Source of the DNA: an uncultured Acidobacteriota bacterium
GTDB taxonomy: Bacteria; Acidobacteriota; Vicinamibacteria; Vicinamibacterales; UBA8438
Assembly: GCA_913043805.1 (NCBI GenBank)
Contig: CAJWMX010000081.1
Span: 1 to 9,268 of the forward strand
DNA: 9,268 nt
Direction: 5' to 3'
How positions within the stretch are numbered: the stretch's first letter is position 1; each line of letters begins with the position of its first letter. The translations under genes were made by a program, and so were the position numbers. This document shows positions 5,295 to 9,268 of this stretch, one piece after another. The notes under the pieces were generated by a model, which was given only the letters and a program-made list of their open reading frames with translations, made no database searches and was not told the origin of the DNA.

Positions 5295-7078
5295 AGGTCC
5301 ACCCGCACTTCCCGGAACATGCCGGCGGCCATGTGATAGGCGAGGTGGCAGTGGAACGCCCAGCGCCCGAGGGCGTCCGCTCGAACGCGGAACGAGCGCC
5401 GCGTGCCCGGTGGCATGTCGACAATGTGCTTGCGCAACTGGAAGCGCCCCTCCTCGTCTTCGAGATCGCTCCAGAGGCCGTGCAGGTGCATCGGGTGCGC
5501 CATCATCGTGTCGTTCACCATCACGATCCGCATCCGCTCCCCGTAGGTGAGATGCAGCGGCTCGGCATCGGCGTACTTCACGCCGTCGAGCGACCAGGCG
5601 AACCGTTCCATGTGTCCCGTCAGGTGCACTTCGACCTCGCGCCCCGGCTCGCGTCCATCCGGGTCTTCGAAGAGGGTCCTGAGGTCCGCGTAGGTCAGCA
5701 CCCGGCGTCCGTTGCCACGGAGACCAATGCCCGGGTCGTCCAGTCGGGCCAGAGGATGCATCGTCTGCATGTCGACCAGCGGGTTGCCGCGCTCGGTCTC
5801 CGGGTGGGTGGTCATCGCCGGCATGGCATCGGCGCCGTCAGATACGGCGTGACTCATCGGCGCCGACGCGTGTCCCTGGTGCGCCGCATGGTCGTCATGC
5901 TCTGGAGCGGGGGTTCCCATGTCCATTGCGGCGCCGTCCATCATTCCGGCGTGTTCCCCGTGTCCCATGTCGGCCATGGTCAACACCGGGCGCTGGTCGA
6001 CATCTGGGACCGGAGCCCGCAGGCCTGACCGTGTGGCCAGGGTGCCCGCCGCGAACCCGGTCCGGTCCATGGCTTGGGCAAAGAGCGTGTAGGCGTCCTG
6101 ACCGGCCGGGTCCACCAGGACGTCGATCGTTTCCCCCGACGCAATCCGGAACTCGTCGACGGTGGTGGGGTGCACATACTGGCCGTCGGCCGCGACCACC
6201 TGCATTCCAAGACCCGGGATGCGGATATCGAAGTAGGTCATCGCGCCGGCGTTGATGAACCGTAGCCGCAACCGTTCCCCGGGGCGAAAGAGACCCGTCC
6301 AGTTGCCAGCTGGCGGCTGACCGTTCATCAGGAACGTATAGGTGGCGCCGGTCACGTCCGACAGGTCGCTGCGGTTCATGCGCATCCGCGCCCAGGCCGA
6401 CCGCGAGGCGAGCGCAGACCCCCAGCCGTCAAAGCGGATGTCGCTGAAGAGATCGCCGAGGGTTGGCTGCCGGTAGTTGTAGTAGTGCGCCTGCTTCTTC
6501 AGCTTGGCGTAGATCCGGTCCGGGTCCTCGTCGGTCCAGTCCGAGAGGATGACGACGTGGTCTCGGTCGTAGCTGAATGGTTCCGGTTCGACCGGGTCGA
6601 TGATGAGGGCGCCGTAGACCCCGCGTTGCTCCTGGAACCCGGTGTGGCTGTGGTACCAGTAGGTACCCCCCTGCCGGACGCTGAACCGATAGGTGTGGGT
6701 CTCGCCCGGACGGATGCCGTCGAAGCTCAGGCCAGGCACCCCGTCCTGGTTGGCCGGCAGTAAGATGCCGTGCCAGTGGATGGAGGTGTCCTCCCCCAGG
6801 CCGTTGGCCACGCGAGCGGTCACCGTCGTTCCTTCGCGCCACCGCAGGGTAGGCGCCGGCAGCGAGTCGTGGATGGTCAGAGCGGTCCGGGGCGCCCCGG
6901 TCAGGTTGACCGGCGTTTCGCTGATCCGGAGGTCGAAGGAGGTGCCTTCGATCAGAGCCGGTCCTGATGGCCCGTCCTCCCACGCGCGGGCGGAGTGTGG
7001 CCAGATGCCGAGGCTGGCGGCCGCGCCACCGAGCGCGAGCCCCTGGACGAACTGACGACGTGAGTACGGTGTGCGCAT
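5291..7078 (-). CDS. copA: CopA/PcoA-family multicopper oxidase, Tat-exported
   Basis: This 595-residue protein starts at ATG 7078, preceded by a strong ribosome binding site (GAGGGGAAGGG). SRRQFVQGLALGGAAASLG (6-24) is a twin-arginine signal, as expected for an enzyme folded with copper before export. Three cupredoxin domains carry all the copper-site motifs: HWHG (101-104), TYWYHSHTGFQEQ (139-151), HPMHLHG (528-534) and HCHLAYHMAAGM (576-587), giving the type 1 Cys577 with axial Met587 and the trinuclear cluster histidines. Before the third domain (about 368-430) is a Met/His-rich insertion (MADMGHGEHAGMMDG, HDDHAAHQGHASAPMSH) typical of CopA and CueO, which bind extra Cu(I). The length is normal for CopA. 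The enzyme is predicted to oxidise Cu(I) to Cu(II) in the periplasm with reduction of O2 to water. It is followed by copB with overlap and preceded by the small His-rich gene, forming an operon. Confidence 0.98.
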   Translation of the reverse strand: MRTPYSRRQFVQGLALGGAAASLGIWPHSARAWEDGPSGPALIEGTSFDLRISETPVNLTGAPRTALTIHDSLPAPTLRWREGTTVTARVANGLGEDTSIHWHGILLPANQDGVPGLSFDGIRPGETHTYRFSVRQGGTYWYHSHTGFQEQRGVYGALIIDPVEPEPFSYDRDHVVILSDWTDEDPDRIYAKLKKQAHYYNYRQPTLGDLFSDIRFDGWGSALASRSAWARMRMNRSDLSDVTGATYTFLMNGQPPAGNWTGLFRPGERLRLRFINAGAMTYFDIRIPGLGMQVVAADGQYVHPTTVDEFRIASGETIDVLVDPAGQDAYTLFAQAMDRTGFAAGTLATRSGLRAPVPDVDQRPVLTMADMGHGEHAGMMDGAAMDMGTPAPEHDDHAAHQGHASAPMSHAVSDGADAMPAMTTHPETERGNPLVDMQTMHPLARLDDPGIGLRGNGRRVLTYADLRTLFEDPDGREPGREVEVHLTGHMERFAWSLDGVKYADAEPLHLTYGERMRIVMVNDTMMAHPMHLHGLWSDLEDEEGRFQLRKHIVDMPPGTRRSFRVRADALGRWAFHCHLAYHMAAGMFREVRVDL

Positions 7079-7168
7079 GGTCCCTTCCCCTCACTGGTCG
7101 ACGAGCGCCACACACGTGGCGACACCGATCCGGTACGGCACGCGCCGTCCGGGCGAGCGAGAGTGGGA
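7079..7168 (-). promoter_or_regulatory. Spacer between His-rich gene and copA with ribosome binding site
   Basis: These 90 bases lie between the stop of the His-rich gene and the copA start. They hold the copA ribosome binding site (AGGGGAAGGG next to ATG 7078) and a small inverted repeat, CGCCAC (7106-7111), ACAC, GTGGCG (7116-7121). A 6-bp stem is too short to call a terminator. It could modulate read-through or RNA stability, but this is only a possibility. Confidence 0.35.
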
Positions 7169-7552
7169 CTAGATCCTGAGGACGAGGGTCGAGGCGCCGG
7201 GTGGTGCGCCCGGTGGTCCGTGTGACGGCGAAAGGTGTGGTCTGATCGCGGCCGCGGCCACGGCCAGCGTCGGCGGAACGACCGCGGTGTCGTTTGACCA
7301 CGACGGTTCGACGGCGGTCGTGGGCTCTGCAGTTCGGGCGGGCGCCGAGACTTGGTCGTGCCGATCGCAGTCGTGCCCGGTGGCGGAGAGCGACGCCTCC
7401 AGCATGCCCGGCGCGTGATGGGCGTGGTGGTCGTGGTCGTGCCCTGCCTCCGCGCCAGTGGGCGCCATACACGTCGTGGCGCAGGCCGCGGCCACCGCCG
7501 GTCCGAAGACCAGCGTCGCCGCCAGCGCGCTCGACACGGTGCGCAACACCAT
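7169..7552 (-). CDS. Small secreted His/Cys-rich protein, probable periplasmic copper-binding protein
   Basis: The frame gives 127 residues from ATG 7552. GTG 7549 is an alternative with better spacing from GAGG, and GTG 7555 is also possible. The N-terminus is a Sec signal peptide (VSSALAATLVFGPAVAAA), followed by CATTCM, a dense His stretch (AGHDHDHHAHHAPGM, about 36-50) and GHDCDRHD (59-66). The rest is a low-complexity Ala/Pro/Thr region ending PPGAPPGASTLVLRI. Eight of 15 residues around 38-46 and nearby are His or Asp, a clear metal-binding composition. It is the first gene of the copper cluster, 90 nt before copA. From composition and position I infer a Cu-binding chaperone or buffer in the periplasm, perhaps doing what the missing CopB N-terminus does elsewhere. 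It is not CopC, since it lacks the CopC fold motifs. I do not recognise a named family. Confidence 0.78.
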   Translation of the reverse strand: MVLRTVSSALAATLVFGPAVAAACATTCMAPTGAEAGHDHDHHAHHAPGMLEASLSATGHDCDRHDQVSAPARTAEPTTAVEPSWSNDTAVVPPTLAVAAAAIRPHLSPSHGPPGAPPGASTLVLRI

Positions 7553-7561
7553 CACCTCACC

Positions 7562-7592
7562 ATCGTACCAGACTTTCCGTCGGCTGCGGCAA
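7562..7592 (-). promoter_or_regulatory. Possible copper-operon promoter with long 19-bp spacer
   Basis: On the minus strand TTGCCG (7592-7587) and TGG-TACGAT (-10 at 7567-7562, with an extended-10 TG) are separated by 19 bp. MerR-family promoters such as those of CueR have this unusual spacing. The spacer contains an imperfect dyad (CCGAC, GGAAA, GTCTGG). Transcription would begin about 3 nt before ATG 7552, which would make the mRNA almost leaderless. The elements are weak, so this is tentative; read-through from the FG-GAP gene (stop at 7613) is the alternative. Confidence 0.28.
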
Positions 7593-7612
7593 CCGCGGGC
7601 TGGGCGGGCCGT

Positions 7613-8797
7613 CTAGCGAGACTGGTTCTCATACCACTTCAAGTTCGAGGTGCGCCCGCCGATGCACACCACGTCGACCTTGCCGTCGTGATCGAGATCC
7701 ACCGCGACGCAGCCTGACGGCGACATGTCGCCATCGTCGATCACCTGTCTGGTCCACCTGGCGCCGCTGTCGTCGTCGGCACTCCAGAGATACAGGGTCT
7801 GACCGTCGCCCCGGTCGCCGGCCACAATCTCGTCGCGTCCATTTCCGTCGAAATCGGCAGTCACGATCGTGTGACCGCCGTTGAGCGTGCCGATGACCTG
7901 ACGGGACCACCCGTCGTCCTCCTCGAGGTGCACGACCACCTGGTCCCCGTGCCACGGTTCGATGGTGGCGAAATACGCCACGTCGCCAATGCGTCCCGTC
8001 TCCACCTCGCTCGAACCGCTGGCCGGCCACTCGGCCGGATCGCCCTCCGTGATCTGGGTGCGGACCCACTCGCCGTCGATGAACTGATGCACATGGACCC
8101 CGAGGAAGCTTGCGCTGAAGACGGCATCCCGGTCGGGGTCCTGCCACGGTTTGACCAGCAGTCCATGGACTACCCCTCCGTCTACGCTCGTGACCACGTG
8201 ACGCGTCCAGTTCTCCGGGTCGTACCAGTAGATCGGCGTGTCATCTCGGTAGTCGGGCGAGGTGGAGGCTGAGCCGGCGAGCGGCGAGTTGATCAGCACT
8301 TTCCGACCGCTGCCGTCGATATCGGCCCAGCGCAGGCGATGAGCGGTCGGTGCGCGGTCGATCTCGCGCATGGTCCAGGGGGCGCGTGGGTCGTCGTTAT
8401 GGGTCAGCAGTGATATGACCCCCAAGCTGTCTGCGTGCGTCGTCCCGAACTCGTGGGCGAGTACGAGCTCCGGAATGCCGTCGCCATCCAGATCGTGGGG
8501 CGCTAAATTGATCGATCGATTGAGTCCGTCGGCGATGAGGTGGCGCTCCCATCTCGGGTTTTCGTACCAGGCCAGCTGGTCGAGGCCCACCGACAGCGCT
8601 ATGACGTCGAGGCGACCATCCGCGTTCATGTCCACCACGATCGGTTGGTAACCGCCCCGCTCGAGTGTCGCGATGGTGTGGGTGCGGAAGTGGACGTCGT
8701 TGGTGGTTGTCTGTGTCGTGGCCTCACAGGCCACGACGTGGGTGCTGACCAGGGCGATGGCGGCGAACGCTTGACCGATCCGCTTGAGGTTGACCAT
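7613..8797 (-). CDS. FG-GAP/VCBS repeat lipoprotein
   Basis: This 394-residue protein starts at ATG 8797, 6 nt after AGGAG (8808-8804). The signal sequence LKRIGQAFAAIALVSTHVVAC ends in a plausible lipobox (VVAC, Cys24), so it is a likely lipoprotein. Five FG-GAP-type calcium-loop repeats are visible: DMNADGRLDVIAL (56-68), DLDGDGIPELVLA (102-114), DIDGSGRKVLINS (159-171), DFDGNGRDEIVAG (315-327) and DLDHDGKVDVVCIG (367-380). They alternate with W/Y-rich strands such as LDQLAWYENPRW and LKWYENQ. This is the pattern of a seven-bladed integrin-alpha-like propeller, with the blades between 170 and 310 less canonical. Such proteins bind ligands or mediate surface contacts; no catalytic residues are visible. 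It is 60 nt upstream of the copper operon on the same strand, but nothing in its sequence suggests copper handling. Confidence 0.9.
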   Translation of the reverse strand: MVNLKRIGQAFAAIALVSTHVVACEATTQTTTNDVHFRTHTIATLERGGYQPIVVDMNADGRLDVIALSVGLDQLAWYENPRWERHLIADGLNRSINLAPHDLDGDGIPELVLAHEFGTTHADSLGVISLLTHNDDPRAPWTMREIDRAPTAHRLRWADIDGSGRKVLINSPLAGSASTSPDYRDDTPIYWYDPENWTRHVVTSVDGGVVHGLLVKPWQDPDRDAVFSASFLGVHVHQFIDGEWVRTQITEGDPAEWPASGSSEVETGRIGDVAYFATIEPWHGDQVVVHLEEDDGWSRQVIGTLNGGHTIVTADFDGNGRDEIVAGDRGDGQTLYLWSADDDSGARWTRQVIDDGDMSPSGCVAVDLDHDGKVDVVCIGGRTSNLKWYENQSR

Positions 8798-8923
8798 GAG
8801 CAACTCCTGAGAACGCTCAGGACGCTACCGGACCCTGCCGGTGTGAGGCAACGTCGTCTGCGGGTGTTTCAGGCGAGTCGCGCTCTTATAATCCGAGCAA
8901 TTTGGTCGACGGAGGGAGAGTGG
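8798..8923. promoter_or_regulatory. Divergent promoter region with perfect TATAAT
   Basis: This region separates the FG-GAP gene (minus) from the DUF4097 gene (plus). TATAAT at 8887-8892 is a perfect -10 box on the plus strand, about 31 nt before ATG 8924. The best -35 at 16 bp spacing is TGTTTC (8865-8870), which is weak. GGAGG (8911-8915) is the plus-strand ribosome binding site, and AGGAG (8808-8804) serves the minus strand. Small inverted repeats, TGAG-AACG-CTCA (8808-8819) and ACCGG-ACCCTG-CCGGT (8827-8842), lie on the FG-GAP side and could be operators, but they are short. Confidence 0.5.
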
Positions 8924-9268
8924 ATGGTGGCATGCGGACGAACTTTGATGGTTGCGGTCGGTTTGTGTGGTCTGGCTGCGGTGTCGGCGGCGCAGCAAAA
9001 GAGCTTCGAGCAGACCGTCGAATTTGTTGCCGGGAGTCGGCTAGAGCTCCAGAGCGGCGCAGGCAGTGTCCGATTGACGGCCTGGGACCAGGAGCGCGTC
9101 GAGATTCGCGCTCGCATCGAGGCGCCGTCCGACGCAGCCTCAGCGCAGTCAGCGGTTGACGGGACGACGGTGGAGGTTCGCGGCAACCGTCGCTCGCTGC
9201 GAATCCGTTCCGACTACTCCGGGGTCTCTCGCTCCGGGCGTGGCTGGCGCGCAGGAGTGCCACACGTG
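8924..9268 (+). CDS. DUF4097-like secreted protein, N-terminal part, truncated by window edge
   Basis: The frame is open from ATG 8924 to the right edge (115 codons, no stop). GGAGG lies 8 nt before the start and a perfect TATAAT lies upstream. A Sec signal peptide (RTLMVAVGLCGLAAVSAAQQ) is followed by SFEQTVEFVAGSRLELQSGA, then GSVRLTAWDQERVEIRARIE, then TVEVRGNRRSLRIRSDY and a Gly/Arg/Ser linker to VPHV. The pattern F..TV....L.L....GSV.L..WD...V.I.A.IE is the opening of DUF4097-type beta-helix proteins. In these a P-x-V-x-Y stretch begins the next rung, which fits VPHV at the edge. Their function is unknown; they are often encoded near sigma/anti-sigma genes, but none is adjacent here. A GTG at 8927 is a weaker alternative start. 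Confidence 0.78.
   Translation, partial: MVACGRTLMVAVGLCGLAAVSAAQQKSFEQTVEFVAGSRLELQSGAGSVRLTAWDQERVEIRARIEAPSDAASAQSAVDGTTVEVRGNRRSLRIRSDYSGVSRSGRGWRAGVPHV

Noticed and set aside
5165..6028. 287-codon plus-strand frame
   Set aside because: It is antisense to copB and copA, whose motifs are unmistakable.
7106..7121. Inverted repeat CGCCAC-ACAC-GTGGCG as terminator or copper operator
   Set aside because: The stem is only 6 bp, has no T-tract and matches no operator I can name; it is kept only as a note in the spacer entry.
6429..7472. 347-codon minus-strand frame overlapping copA and the His-rich gene
   Set aside because: Its Arg/Pro-rich composition is the off-frame reading of two well-supported genes.
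8902..9159. 85-codon plus-strand frame starting at 8902
   Set aside because: It is Arg/Gly/Cys-rich and overlaps the DUF4097 frame, which has a signal peptide, ribosome binding site and promoter.

Overview
The window is GC-rich, with codon third positions that are almost all G or C, and has no RNA genes, CRISPR array or insertion sequence that I can see. It carries a Tat-exported CopA/PcoA-type multicopper oxidase with CopB, a DUF3604 lipoprotein, an FG-GAP lipoprotein, a PQQ-type quinoprotein and a DUF4097 protein. This mix, rich in exported proteins, suggests a Gram-negative environmental bacterium, possibly an Acidobacteriota (Vicinamibacteria-like) lineage. That placement is inference from gene content only.

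Layout, left to right. 1-584 (minus) is the N-terminal part of a secreted PQQ beta-propeller dehydrogenase that starts at TTG and runs off the left edge. 695-961 (plus) is a possible 88-residue single-pass membrane protein. It converges on 926-1255 (minus), a 109-residue two-TM protein of anti-sigma-factor-like build with no sigma gene beside it. A perfect 14-bp-arm palindrome at 860-888 lies between them. 1262-1435 (plus) is an apparent decayed 3' gene end, split by an in-frame TAA. 1467-3365 (plus) is a DUF3604 PHP-like lipoprotein. 3482-3808 (plus) is a small outer-membrane-barrel-like protein that seems to lack its middle. 3852-4445 (plus) is a secreted protein made of three tandem DUF4177-like repeats. 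A hairpin at 4447-4470 separates it from the convergent copper cluster.

The copper cluster is on the minus strand, in transcription order: a small secreted His/Cys-rich protein (7552-7169), copA (7078-5291) and copB (5294-4470, overlapping copA by 4 nt). Together they would provide periplasmic Cu(I) oxidation and copper sequestration plus an outer-membrane copper protein. No CueR or CopRS regulator gene is inside the window. Upstream on the same strand is an FG-GAP/VCBS repeat lipoprotein (8797-7613). It is divergent from a DUF4097 protein (8924 onward, plus), which is cut by the right edge and preceded by a perfect TATAAT box.

Nearly every gene encodes an exported product (Sec, Tat or lipoprotein signals). 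The left part (about 860-3810) shows signs of gene decay and rearrangement: a remnant with a stop, an orphan anti-sigma-like gene and an internally shortened barrel. The most novel intact items are the triple-repeat DUF4177-like protein and the His/Cys-rich leader gene of the copper operon. No clearly new multi-gene system is evident.
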